From NCBI GenBank assembly GCA_964017195.1, contig OZ024892.1, positions 9,842,866 through 9,906,865 on the forward strand: DNA of 64,000 nt, written 5' to 3'. A program made the translations under genes and the position numbers. The notes under the pieces were generated by a model that was given only the letters and a program-made list of their open reading frames with translations, did not search any database and was not told the origin of the DNA. How positions within the stretch are numbered: the first letter of the stretch is position 1; each line of letters starts with the position of its first letter. Of this stretch, positions 20,701 through 27,408 are shown in pieces. Source of the DNA: Siderastrea radians (taxonomy: Eukaryota; Cnidaria; Anthozoa; Scleractinia; Rhizangiidae).

Positions 20701-21398
20701 TTAATTGTCCATCCTGAGCCTTCTGAAATCCATTGCTGAATCATATTTACAATCTGTTGTTGTGTTATCTGCAACAAGTTTGCGATCTCTTCCTCGTTTG
20801 TCACTCTTTGTGGCTTTGCATTGAAATGAGCTTCCTTTTCAATCAACTCATCTCCTTTCTGTTTTTCAAACGTAATCTTCAACGTTTCATTGAATTTGAG
20901 ACCTTTCATCTCATTTAAAACCTTTAATAGATTGTTATTAATCACTAAACGGGTGTTCTGAAGTTGAATTAATGGGTCTTGTCTGTTTATGAGACCAATT
21001 TCATATGATCTTGCAAACCCTCGCAGGGCTTGTTCTTTCTGTGTGAAAGTCAGTTTAAACATATTCATTATCTCATTTTTTCTCTCATTTTTTGTTGCAT
21101 TAATTGCTTCAATTGCTTCATCTGCATTTTTCAACCACTCTTCCCAATTAATAACGTTTTCAGTCGTTTTTTGAATCACATTTGGTAGCTTATTGAGTGT
21201 TGTTGTGACAACTGTTGGTTTGAGAATGGGAACGTTAATCTTAGATACTTTACCAAATATGTTAGGGGGTTGTCTTGGTTTGTAAGTCCTTTGTGTTATA
21301 ACAGGTGGTCTTGGTTTGATTTCAGACTTACTTTTTTGATCTGAAAGAAATTCGTCGAGATTTTTTAAACAAACTTCATATATTTTTTTTTGATCCAT
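17607..21398 (-). CDS. Protein-primed family B DNA polymerase
   Basis: 1263 aa, ATG at 21398. It replicates the linear element genome from a terminal protein. An N-terminal region of about 380 aa without recognised motifs may hold the terminal-protein function. A Cys/His cluster (about 391-412) follows. Exonuclease motifs: ExoI YADFEA (D448, E450), ExoII NLKGYDSHF (D597), ExoIII YHDLYLKSD (Y745, D753). Between ExoI and ExoII sits a CxxC...HCH...C zinc module (544-577) like that of endonuclease VII. Polymerase motifs: A YLDANNLYG (D849), B NNSVFGKT (1011-1018), C FTDTDS (D1108, D1110). All catalytic residues are present. Its last 44 codons lie inside the TIR and are therefore duplicated at 31934-32067. 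A short A/T promoter box lies upstream. Confidence 0.97.
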   Translation of the reverse strand: MDQKKIYEVCLKNLDEFLSDQKSKSEIKPRPPVITQRTYKPRQPPNIFGKVSKINVPILKPTVVTTTLNKLPNVIQKTTENVINWEEWLKNADEAIEAINATKNERKNEIMNMFKLTFTQKEQALRGFARSYEIGLINRQDPLIQLQNTRLVINNNLLKVLNEMKGLKFNETLKITFEKQKGDELIEKEAHFNAKPQRVTNEEEIANLLQITQQQIVNMIQQWISEGSGWTIKSVDGHFINVVMYRPLRGSSSIPLPKELRNPAKGIINMKNNDDECFRWCHIRHLLPQNKDPQRIKECDKKYVEKLDYSGIEFPVSVKQYNKIEKQNNIRVNVFGYEEGQKYPIYLSKEKFDSCLNLLLITEGDVKHYCLIKDFNKFMYNQTKHKERKHFCMYCLQCLSSKEHLEKHKVDCVEINGKQAIEMPEPGSTIEFINYRKELPAHFVIYADFEAITEKVGEKAPQKSHTEQYQKHIDCGYGYKVVCCYDDKFSKPIKVFRGEKAVHKFMEDMLAEVKYCQKVVDEHFSKPLEMTDEDEESFQRAKECHICNIPYITGDVKVRDHCHVTGKYRGSAHQECNLNYSLTNKIPVVFHNLKGYDSHFIMQEIGDIVKKNAYFDKEGKKHEMSINVIPCNMEKYMAFMLGRHLVFIDSFQFMSSSLSNLVNNLPAEAFKHTGQVFQGEQLSLMTKKGVYPYDYMNSFEKFEEKRLPKKEDFFSIMNNEHITDEEYQHAQNVWNEFGLSSMGEYHDLYLKSDILLLTDVFENFRKACQQYYGLDPAHYFTAPGLSWDAMLKMTETELELISDVDMFQFIEKGMRGGISYIANRYGKANNKYMENYNPEEVSKYIMYLDANNLYGWAMIQYLPTGGFEWLTEKEVDLSKYNDESEKGLILEVDLEYPQELHDLHNDYPLAAEKIKVTEDMLSPYCREIAEKFKVKVGLVKKLVPTLSNKERYVLHYRNLQLYMSLGLKLTKIHRALEFNQSPWLKPYIDFNTKKRAEAKNSFEKDFFKLMNNSVFGKTMENLRKRQDIRLVTDKEKLSKWASKPSFISSKIFNEDLVAVHKIKPTLKLNRPAYVGMCILDLSKTLMYDFHYNYIKSQYDDKARLLFTDTDSLTYEIEADDVYQDFWKDKHLFDNSDYPKNSPFFDNSNKKVIGKFKDEAAGIPIVEFVGLRSKMYSYMKDNKQESRTAKGIKKNVIKQKIQHDNYKDTLFNKKQMRHTMRLIKSEKHQIGSYVVNKISLSCFDDKRYIHKNGVTSYAYGHNRL

Positions 21399-21484
21399 TC
21401 TTTTTTCTTATATACAAGATTTTTTAAATTTATTTTTCTTATATACAAGATTTTTCATTTCACGTTTCATGAAATGAAAAAAGT
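21399..21484 (-). promoter_or_regulatory. Putative PolB promoter with repeated TATA-like box
   Basis: Read on the minus strand, the box ATCTTGTATATAAGAA occurs twice (about 21408-21423 and 21437-21453) just before the PolB start codon. A variant, ATCTTGCATACAAGAA, precedes the neighbouring small gene (about 21806-21821). A motif shared by two adjacent genes at the same distance suggests a common, perhaps early, promoter class. Confidence 0.5.
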
Positions 21485-21796
21485 TTAAGCAAAAGACAAT
21501 TTGACCTTATTTCCATCCTTATCCACAAACGCATTTCCACAATTTACGAAATAATGAACCGAACCATACCTTTTACCCAACACTTTTGAACACTGATAGA
21601 TGCTTTTACATTTTGTGACGACCTGTGTATCAACATTGGTAATAAACACCTCCCTTGCGTTACTTGGTCTTTTATACACTTCTTCGTCAAGATTTAACTC
21701 TTTTGCCAGCTCTGCTTTTGAGAGTTTGTTTGCGTATTTGATATTTTTTCCTACAGCCATTTTTCGAATTTCTGTAAGAGTTAAAATTTTTGTCAT
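21485..21796 (-). CDS. Small SAP/NUMOD-like DNA-binding protein
   Basis: The ATG at 21796 gives 103 aa; longer versions need a non-ATG start. The N-terminal 35 residues (LTLTEIRKMAVGKN...KLSKAELAKEL) look like a SAP/HeH helix-extended-helix DNA-binding motif. The C-terminal half (VFITNVDTQVVTKCKSIYQC followed by SKVLG) resembles the NUMOD1-type modules that accompany homing nucleases. No nuclease residues are present, so a DNA-binding or transcriptional role is inferred. It lies between PolB and the integrase and shares an upstream box with PolB. The fold assignment is by eye and moderate. Confidence 0.65.
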   Translation of the reverse strand: MTKILTLTEIRKMAVGKNIKYANKLSKAELAKELNLDEEVYKRPSNAREVFITNVDTQVVTKCKSIYQCSKVLGKRYGSVHYFVNCGNAFVDKDGNKVKLSFA

Positions 21797-21836
21797 TTTT
21801 ACTTTTCTTGTATGCAAGATTTTTTTAAATTTATTT

Positions 21837-22790
21837 TTACATCAGATCGTTAATATCTACCCAGGAATTGAATTTTTCTGGGTAACCGCTCCACTTCACC
21901 AAAGCTTTACCTTTTCGAGCGTCTCGTCGAATCACTTTCTCAATACGGTAAACGTCTTGAACAGCCTTCTGCATCTCCTGTTCATAAAAAGAACCTGATA
22001 TCTCCTCACCACTGAGATCTTTGAGTTTGTAAGTGATCGGATTGGTGTATTGTATCTTGTCGACTGTGAAAACTTCTTCTATCCAATTGGCTGTGTATCC
22101 TTTGTCAAAGGCAGGACGTTTGTACTTAGATATTCGAACCTTATCACCGACTCTGTATTTTGACTTTGTTGAGATTGGCTTCATATCACCGTATAGATTA
22201 AAGTAAACAGTCCCTTCATTCTTCTTTTTACTGGCTTCTGTTGGCGTCATCTTTGTGCTTGAATGTCTGGTGTTGTTATACTGTTTCACTAATTTGGGTA
22301 GCATGTCAAGATACTGTGTATTACCTTGGACAGTAAACTGCTTCCACATTTTGGACTTGATTGTTCTGTTCCATCGTTCGCATACGCTACTTTTCTCCTC
22401 ATTTTCGGTTGAGTACAAGGTTATTTTATTCTTTTCTAAGAGGTCTTTCATGTGTTTGTTGTAATACTCCTTGCCTTTGTCTGTCCAAAGATATTGTGGT
22501 TTTCTACCTTCTTTCAAAATGGTTTTCAATGCCTTAGCAACAGTTTCTCCTTTCTTATCCTTTAAAGGGATAATCCAACCATATTTACTAAACACGTCCA
22601 AAACCATAAGAAGATATCTGTAGCCAGCGTTCCATCGACTGAACTTTTGCATCTCAACAATATCAGAGCACCATATTTTGTCAATGTGGTTCACAATTAC
22701 TCGCCGTCGAGTGAAGTTACGTTTTATGGGCTTATGAAGCTCATCAGCTAATTTTTCTTGCCAGTTTTCTTCACTCAACGGCCTTTTACG
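21837..22790 (-). CDS. Retroviral-type (DDE) integrase with chromodomain
   Basis: The enzyme that inserts the linear genome and makes the 6-bp duplication. Numbering from the TTG at 22778 (313 aa), the rve core has D39 (IWCSDIVEM), D100 (LWTDKGKEY) and E134 (SVCERWNRTIK). An SH3-like region (YRVGDKVRISKYKRPAFDKG) and a C-terminal chromodomain (YRIEKVI...ALVKWSGYP...SWVDI, about 276-313) follow. There is no ATG before residue 43, beyond the first catalytic Asp. The frame is instead open upstream in -1 relative to the PLA2 gene back to a TAA near 22826. The start given here, 22790, is where a -1 shift on the A AAA AAC site would enter this frame. Splicing or TTG initiation are alternatives. The N-terminal zinc domain typical of Polinton integrases is not seen. 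Confidence 0.93.
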   Translation of the reverse strand, partial: RKRPLSEENWQEKLADELHKPIKRNFTRRRVIVNHIDKIWCSDIVEMQKFSRWNAGYRYLLMVLDVFSKYGWIIPLKDKKGETVAKALKTILKEGRKPQYLWTDKGKEYYNKHMKDLLEKNKITLYSTENEEKSSVCERWNRTIKSKMWKQFTVQGNTQYLDMLPKLVKQYNNTRHSSTKMTPTEASKKKNEGTVYFNLYGDMKPISTKSKYRVGDKVRISKYKRPAFDKGYTANWIEEVFTVDKIQYTNPITYKLKDLSGEEISGSFYEQEMQKAVQDVYRIEKVIRRDARKGKALVKWSGYPEKFNSWVDINDLM

Positions 22791-23401
22791 TTTTTTGTCC
22801 CAAGACCAAGTTTTTGCTTTGTGTTAATCATATTTCGTGCCATCCAATGACCCCATTGTCTCTCATTATAAGGAACAGAATCCAACGCTTTGACCATTTT
22901 CCTGTCGGCTTTGTTCTTACATTTTTTATCATCTTTGCAAACTGAATAATCAACGTCATGTTGCATCGCTATGGCATCGGTTTTACCCGTTGGTTTGTCA
23001 TATATCTCGAGTATTTCTCCTGTTTTTGGATCCCATCTGACCTGATTTTCAAGATCGTTGTAGGGGCCTGTGTATTGATGCCCTGGAAGAGTCCAACCCC
23101 CTTTTGGTTTAGGGAGTTTTCCAATCATTTTATGAATGTCAAACCCACCTCCGTCAAGTTCTTTTCTGTCGGTTCTGTATTTTTTATTGGGTCGTATCTT
23201 TGTTGATAGTTGATTTAGCATCTCTGATCCTGTTTTTTGAATGAAAGGAGTTGCTCTTTCCAAAGCATAATCGAGAGCCTTTTTCTGAAGTTTTGGGTTC
23301 CTTAGAGCTTCGCTACCGTAATAACGCCCCATCTCTACAGCTTTTTTTCCAAGCCAAGGAATACCGTGTTGAATTAACATATCAGTGCCGGTAGATGCCA
23401 T
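22775..23401 (-). CDS. Parvovirus-like phospholipase A2 protein
   Basis: The ATG at 23401 gives 208 aa (a longer version would need TTG at 23410). The PLA2 core has the calcium loop YTGPYN (110-115) and the catalytic pair in QHDVDYS (H148, D149, with Y152), as in parvovirus VP1 and some adintovirus proteins. A helical N-terminal third precedes an LDGGG motif (82-86) that matches the adenain cleavage consensus, so the protease may release the lipase domain. The likely role is as a virion component that breaches endosomal membrane during entry. The last codons hold the in-phase heptamer A AAA AAC (22796-22790), 13 bases before the TGA, and the integrase continues in the -1 frame. Confidence 0.9.
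   Translation of the reverse strand: MASTGTDMLIQHGIPWLGKKAVEMGRYYGSEALRNPKLQKKALDYALERATPFIQKTGSEMLNQLSTKIRPNKKYRTDRKELDGGGFDIHKMIGKLPKPKGGWTLPGHQYTGPYNDLENQVRWDPKTGEILEIYDKPTGKTDAIAMQHDVDYSVCKDDKKCKNKADRKMVKALDSVPYNERQWGHWMARNMINTKQKLGLGTKNVKGR
22790..22796 (-). promoter_or_regulatory. Candidate -1 ribosomal frameshift site (A AAA AAC)
   Basis: In the PLA2 frame the codons are ACA AAA AAC GTA, giving the heptamer A AAA AAC in the correct X XXY YYZ phase. A -1 slip enters the open integrase frame directly. Seven bases downstream a short stem can form (GCC-GTT with AAC-T-GGC, about 22760-22782) around a 10-base loop. The spacing is right, but the stem is weak and a pseudoknot is not evident. 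Confidence 0.6.
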
Positions 23402-23623
23402 CGTATCCAAAATGCCCGCCCCCTCAGACGGGCCAATTAGTTTCCCGGCACCTCCAATTGTTTCACAAATCTAGTTTTGGTTATGCCGCATTCAGCGCAT
23501 GTGCAAAAGAACATAAGTCGACCGTTCTTTGCATATTTATAGCCCGAAGGCTCAACACACTCAGTTTGTTTCCTCTGTTTGACGCAATACGTTTTCATTT
23601 ACAATAAGGTTACATAAATTTTT
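23402..23623 (-). other. Short spacer between PLA2 and protease genes
   Basis: It contains no conserved frame. A GC-rich patch (23403-23450) directly precedes the PLA2 start and stands out from the A/T-rich element. Confidence 0.4.
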
Positions 23624-24199
23624 TCAAAAACTTTTGAAATATTTTTCAATGAATCTCTCATTTTTCGTGGTATCATGCACATCAAAGACTTGCAAAAGGT
23701 TGAAATATGACGAACCTCTATTCATCTCATTCAAAAAGTATAAACAAAAGTATCCACAAGTCGTTGTATTCAAGGCTTGTATCTGGTTATTTTGATGAAT
23801 TAGAGTGAGATTTTTTTTCTTTGCGTGATTTACAATTTCTTGAAATGGTGGCAACCCAAAACTGTCGAAATAATTGATTTTCCCATTCTTGACATGTGTT
23901 GCAACCCAATGACTTCCACTCATGTATGACGGCTCAAGATTGAAAATGAATAGCGCCATTTTGTGGTTGTGTGGAACAGTTTGGTCTCTTGACAACACAC
24001 CACCTTTGTCTATTGGTATTTTAAGATGACGACACCATCTTAACAGATCGTGGTTGCTTAAGGGTATGTCTTTGTGGAATTTCAAAGAATTGTCCCCAAC
24101 AGTGGAATCCCATTGAATGGACTGTTTTTCCCTAGAAGCAACCCATTTCCCAACTTTTTTTTTTTCCCAGCACCCGCTTGATGGGAGTTTTGTTCCCAT
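23624..24199 (-). CDS. Adenain-type cysteine protease (virion maturation)
   Basis: 191 aa, ATG at 24199. The catalytic set of the adenovirus protease family (C5) is visible: H97 (SGSHWVATHV), D112 (NYFDSFGLPP), oxyanion Gln141 and C148 (NTTTCGYFCLYFL). The domain proper starts near residue 40 (IPLSNHDLLRWC). It cleaves virion precursors, and candidate (M/I/L)xGxG sites occur in four neighbouring proteins. Its first 118 nt overlap the 3' end of the pVI-like gene in the -1 frame, across an 11-A tract (24155-24165). A fused product made by slippage is possible in addition to initiation at its own ATG. Confidence 0.93.
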   Translation of the reverse strand: MGTKLPSSGCWEKKKVGKWVASREKQSIQWDSTVGDNSLKFHKDIPLSNHDLLRWCRHLKIPIDKGGVLSRDQTVPHNHKMALFIFNLEPSYMSGSHWVATHVKNGKINYFDSFGLPPFQEIVNHAKKKNLTLIHQNNQIQALNTTTCGYFCLYFLNEMNRGSSYFNLLQVFDVHDTTKNERFIEKYFKSF

Positions 24200-24888
24200 G
24201 TTCCAAAAAATGGAGGTGGTTGATACACTCCAAGTCTGGGAGCTGCTCCACCATCTTGTTTAGGAGGTCTTCCAATTCTGGGGACTCCCGAACCTGTTAT
24301 TTTTTTAAAAGCCTCAAGGGCGAGTGGAATACCGATTGATGCTAAGAGTGTGCCAAGAAAACCACCCGTTTGTTTTTTTGTGGGTTTAATATTCACTCCA
24401 GAGCCTGTTTGTAGGGCATTGAGAATATCCTTTTTCTGTTTATTACTCAATAGATGTTTATGAGCGATAAGTTGATCTATTTTGGAATTTGGAATGAGAA
24501 AACCACCTGTCTGTACACCTCTTCCAGATATCTTTTTGACAATCTGAGATGCTCCTTCAGAAGCGGCACCGGCAAGAGCTGATAATCCTAAAGTTTTTGC
24601 TAATGTCGGTCCAAAAGTTCGACCAAGTGTCAAGATTGAACTCAAAAGTGAACCACCAACCTGTTTTCTAATGTTTGTCTTCGACAGTTTTATGTCCATT
24701 CCCTTATTCATTGTGCGGTTCTTTTCCAACCTCTTAACAGTTGTTGCAGGCACATGAAGAGTATCACTTCCGTTGAGGGCATCTTTTGTCAACCTCAAGA
24801 CGATTGTTTCACGTTTGTGGAAAGCTTTACTTAGATTCGTTTTCTGGTTGTCGGAAAGCGTAACGTTAATTTGATACAATTTAGTCAT
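24082..24888 (-). CDS. pVI/core-like virion protein with amphipathic membrane-active segments
   Basis: The ATG at 24888 gives 268 aa (a longer version would use TTG). The N-terminus (TKLYQINVTLSDNQKTNLSK) is followed by two Gly-rich hydrophobic amphipathic stretches, about 78-112 and 175-199. The second ends in basic residues, like the lytic helices of adenovirus pVI or melittin. It carries several protease-like sites: ISGRG (120-124), ITGSG (197-201) and four QxGG motifs (76-79, 126-129, 173-176, 211-214). Pro/Gly-rich sequence (PPPFFGTWE) and a basic run precede a hydrophobic C-terminus. The family recurs in Polintons and adintoviruses. Entry or core function is inferred. It lies between the major capsid protein and the protease. 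Confidence 0.8.
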   Translation of the reverse strand: MTKLYQINVTLSDNQKTNLSKAFHKRETIVLRLTKDALNGSDTLHVPATTVKRLEKNRTMNKGMDIKLSKTNIRKQVGGSLLSSILTLGRTFGPTLAKTLGLSALAGAASEGASQIVKKISGRGVQTGGFLIPNSKIDQLIAHKHLLSNKQKKDILNALQTGSGVNIKPTKKQTGGFLGTLLASIGIPLALEAFKKITGSGVPRIGRPPKQDGGAAPRLGVYQPPPFFGTWEQNSHQAGAGKKKKLGNGLLLGKNSPFNGIPLLGTIL

Positions 24889-24947
24889 ATTTATTTTATC
24901 TATCAAAATAAAATAAATTCAAGAAAAACACAACTTTGGTTTTTGAA

Positions 24948-26237
24948 TCAGACCATCATAAGTTCATTTCCAACCTTGTTGACAATAACCTCACTTTCAT
25001 AAAATACGATGGCATGAGCTCTCACATTAGCTGTTGGTGCCGTATTCAATCTGTAGTTTAAAATCAGTTGTTTTGGATCTCGAGTAACAGCCTCTTTTTG
25101 GTAGGTCAGATCAAAATAGACAAGACCGTAAAAAGATGTGAAATTATGTATATTCAACTGCGTTCCTGTGCTCATATTATTCTTTCGAAAAGCATAAGAC
25201 GTTAGATCGTTGAAGATTCTCACTTTTGAATCGGCGTCGTACTCCAATTCAGGATAAAAAGTACTGTTTCCATACTCCAAACGACATGATGTAAGAGAGC
25301 TATTATCATCTGCAGAATTCAGCTTGAAAGTATCAAAAATGTAAGGAGTTCTCTGAGATTCCTCATTGTTTGGACCATTAGTTCTCTGTAGATAAATGAA
25401 TACATGTTTAACATTGTCAATGGCTGGGCTAATTTGAAACATGTTTTGAACTGCTCTTGTATTTGCACTCTGAATATACATATCTTTCATGTACGTCCAT
25501 TTGGTTGGTTTGAGAAAATCTTTCACAAATTCACCATATGCACTATCTTTCGGAACCATTTTTGGAAGCCAAAGATAAAGTCGAGTGACAACCACCCGCC
25601 CATCATCAGAAGCAGCTGCTTTGTGAATCAATTCATCATCATCATTCAAGTCCAGTTCGAATGTGAGCTGCATAGGAGGAAGCATCTTCTCTTCCAATTC
25701 CTCAAAGAAACTGTATCTATTCAACGGAATGATCTCATTTATGCTTTTGGCTCCACCACCACCATTGTTCTGTTTTGCTTGAGTTAAAAGTCGCCTCGCT
25801 TCAAAACCCAAATTTGTATTTGCTGTTGAATCATCTGTGTCAAGATACCAAAAACTATTTTTAGCAACCGACCTGCTGAAATCATCACTATACTCCAGCA
25901 AATTTTTAACATTTGCAATTCTATGAATGTTGTCACTATCGTACACTATTTTACCAGCAGATTTGATAACCATGTGTTTGATGAGAGAATGTGACCCATT
26001 AATCATTGAAATTCGGTCAGCAGCTGCAAAACCGGCTCCATCAGCTTTCTTTTGGAGCTCTTTGGTTACCTCGAAATATCCGTTGAAATAATCAAAAAAA
26101 GTGGATCTGTCGGTTATTGTGAATTTATATCCTGTTTTTTTCTGAGAATTGTTGTTTCCAGGTTGTTCAATAATATTGTCAGGGGAGAATTTGACCATTT
26201 CATATCTCTGCAGTTTATCACTTGTTCTGAAACTCAT
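24948..26237 (-). CDS. Major capsid protein (double jelly-roll, PY-type)
   Basis: 429 aa, ATG at 26237. Beta-rich sequence with few long helices and no enzyme motif. An acidic loop (LDLNDDDELIHKA) and aromatic strands (RLYLWLPK, HVFIYLQRTNG, FYGLVYFDLTYQ) are consistent with the double jelly-roll hexon-like capsid proteins of Polintons and adintoviruses. Its place among the protease, pVI-like and minor capsid genes and its size fit the Polinton PY protein. The assignment rests on context and composition; a structure prediction would be the direct test. It should build the icosahedral shell. Confidence 0.8.
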   Translation of the reverse strand: MSFRTSDKLQRYEMVKFSPDNIIEQPGNNNSQKKTGYKFTITDRSTFFDYFNGYFEVTKELQKKADGAGFAAADRISMINGSHSLIKHMVIKSAGKIVYDSDNIHRIANVKNLLEYSDDFSRSVAKNSFWYLDTDDSTANTNLGFEARRLLTQAKQNNGGGGAKSINEIIPLNRYSFFEELEEKMLPPMQLTFELDLNDDDELIHKAAASDDGRVVVTRLYLWLPKMVPKDSAYGEFVKDFLKPTKWTYMKDMYIQSANTRAVQNMFQISPAIDNVKHVFIYLQRTNGPNNEESQRTPYIFDTFKLNSADDNSSLTSCRLEYGNSTFYPELEYDADSKVRIFNDLTSYAFRKNNMSTGTQLNIHNFTSFYGLVYFDLTYQKEAVTRDPKQLILNYRLNTAPTANVRAHAIVFYESEVIVNKVGNELMMV

Positions 26238-26356
26238 CTTTTATTTATCTGTTTGAAACTTTTTTTTTATTTTGTTTTTCATATAACACATTCTGGAAAA
26301 CAATATAAGTTTCATTATTATCTATAATGAAACTCATTAATATTTTGATATAATAA

Positions 26357-26983
26357 TTAAAAATTTTCCTGTGCAATTTTACGTAAACCTTTTAAATATT
26401 TTTCCCAATTATTAGCCATGAATTTTTTATCAACAAAAATACATGATGTAAAACTTAGATTCATATCCCATAAATTTCGCGTTATTATTACTTGTTTTTT
26501 CGCGAAATTAATTCCATCAATTTTGTTTATACGACCATTACTGTAATCAATGTCGTTTACCGTGATTGCCTTGAATATGATTGCAATCAAAATGGTAGAG
26601 AGAAGATACCGTGCCTGTTTCATTGACAGAGAGTACTTATTCATCATTCTGGATACATAAAGTTCAATCAGGAGCTCTTTTACATTTTTTTTAATGCCAT
26701 GCCAATTTTTTCTAGAATTTTTAATATCATTTTCTATCTTTGTAAAATCTTTTACTTGTTGTGCAAAAGTACCTAAACGATTTGACAACAATGAAAAAAC
26801 TTCTTCATATACGGTTTTACTATCTTTTTGTTTATAACTACGACATAAAAAATTTTCTGAAATATGACTTCCATAAGGGGCTTTTCCATACGCAAGGTTT
26901 TCGAAAATATTTTCCCAAAAAATATCATTAGTGTATTGGCAACATTCTAAAAAAATTGGGTATACAATTTTTTTCATGTACAT
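26357..26983 (-). CDS. Conserved-looking Polinton protein of unknown function
   Basis: 208 aa, ATG at 26983. The N-terminal third has a striking run rich in Cys and aromatics (FLECCQYTNDIFWENIFENL, then AYGKAPYG) that recalls a family of uncharacterised proteins in large DNA viruses. The middle is helical and lysine-rich, followed by a hydrophobic segment (YLLSTILIAIIFKAI, about 125-140). No catalytic motif is evident. It lies between the capsid gene and the small basic protein, so a role in virion assembly or late gene expression is possible but not shown. Confidence 0.75.
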   Translation of the reverse strand: MYMKKIVYPIFLECCQYTNDIFWENIFENLAYGKAPYGSHISENFLCRSYKQKDSKTVYEEVFSLLSNRLGTFAQQVKDFTKIENDIKNSRKNWHGIKKNVKELLIELYVSRMMNKYSLSMKQARYLLSTILIAIIFKAITVNDIDYSNGRINKIDGINFAKKQVIITRNLWDMNLSFTSCIFVDKKFMANNWEKYLKGLRKIAQENF

Positions 26984-27003
26984 TTTTTCTTTTCAATATC
27001 ACT

Positions 27004-27408
27004 TTATAATCTTTTTTTCTTTTTTATACCGCTTCCAGAAATCAATCTATTCAATATCACGTTGTAATCTTCTTCTTTTTGTTTGTTTGTTGCTTTTGGA
27101 ACTTGTTTTCCCAAAGACTGAAGGTCTTTCATGAAAAGATGGCCTGATTTTTCAGCAACTTTTTCAACAACTTTTTTACCAAGTTTATCACCAGCACTTT
27201 CTATTCCCGATTTCAAAGCTTTTTTAGCGAGAGGTTTCAAAGCTTTTTTAGCGAGAGGTTTCAAAACTGTGCTCATAATCCTTTTCATCGGTTTGAAAAT
27301 ATTGTCCACAATCAAACCGGATCCAATGTGTTTGTAAACAAATACTCCAAGTTTTGGATGGTAAATTCGTTTGTAATCGTTACTTAGCATTTTATAATTA
27401 TCTTTCAT
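27004..27408 (-). CDS. Small basic amphipathic virion protein
   Basis: 134 aa, ATG at 27408, overlapping the minor capsid stop as ATGA. The centre is a Lys/Ala/Leu amphipathic helix including a tandem octapeptide (LKPLAKKA twice), which comes from a 24-bp DNA duplication (about 27217-27264). Near the C-terminus ISGSG matches the adenain cleavage consensus, followed by IKKKKRL, a possible nuclear-localisation or DNA-binding tail. Position and composition suggest a DNA-condensing or membrane-interacting minor virion protein, similar in style to adenovirus core peptides. The function is inferred. Confidence 0.75.
   Translation of the reverse strand: MKDNYKMLSNDYKRIYHPKLGVFVYKHIGSGLIVDNIFKPMKRIMSTVLKPLAKKALKPLAKKALKSGIESAGDKLGKKVVEKVAEKSGHLFMKDLQSLGKQVPKATNKQKEEDYNVILNRLISGSGIKKKKRL

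Noticed and set aside
22708..22778. Integrase starting at an internal ATG (residue 43)
   Set aside because: It would remove the first catalytic Asp (D39) and the conserved LHKPIKRNF region.
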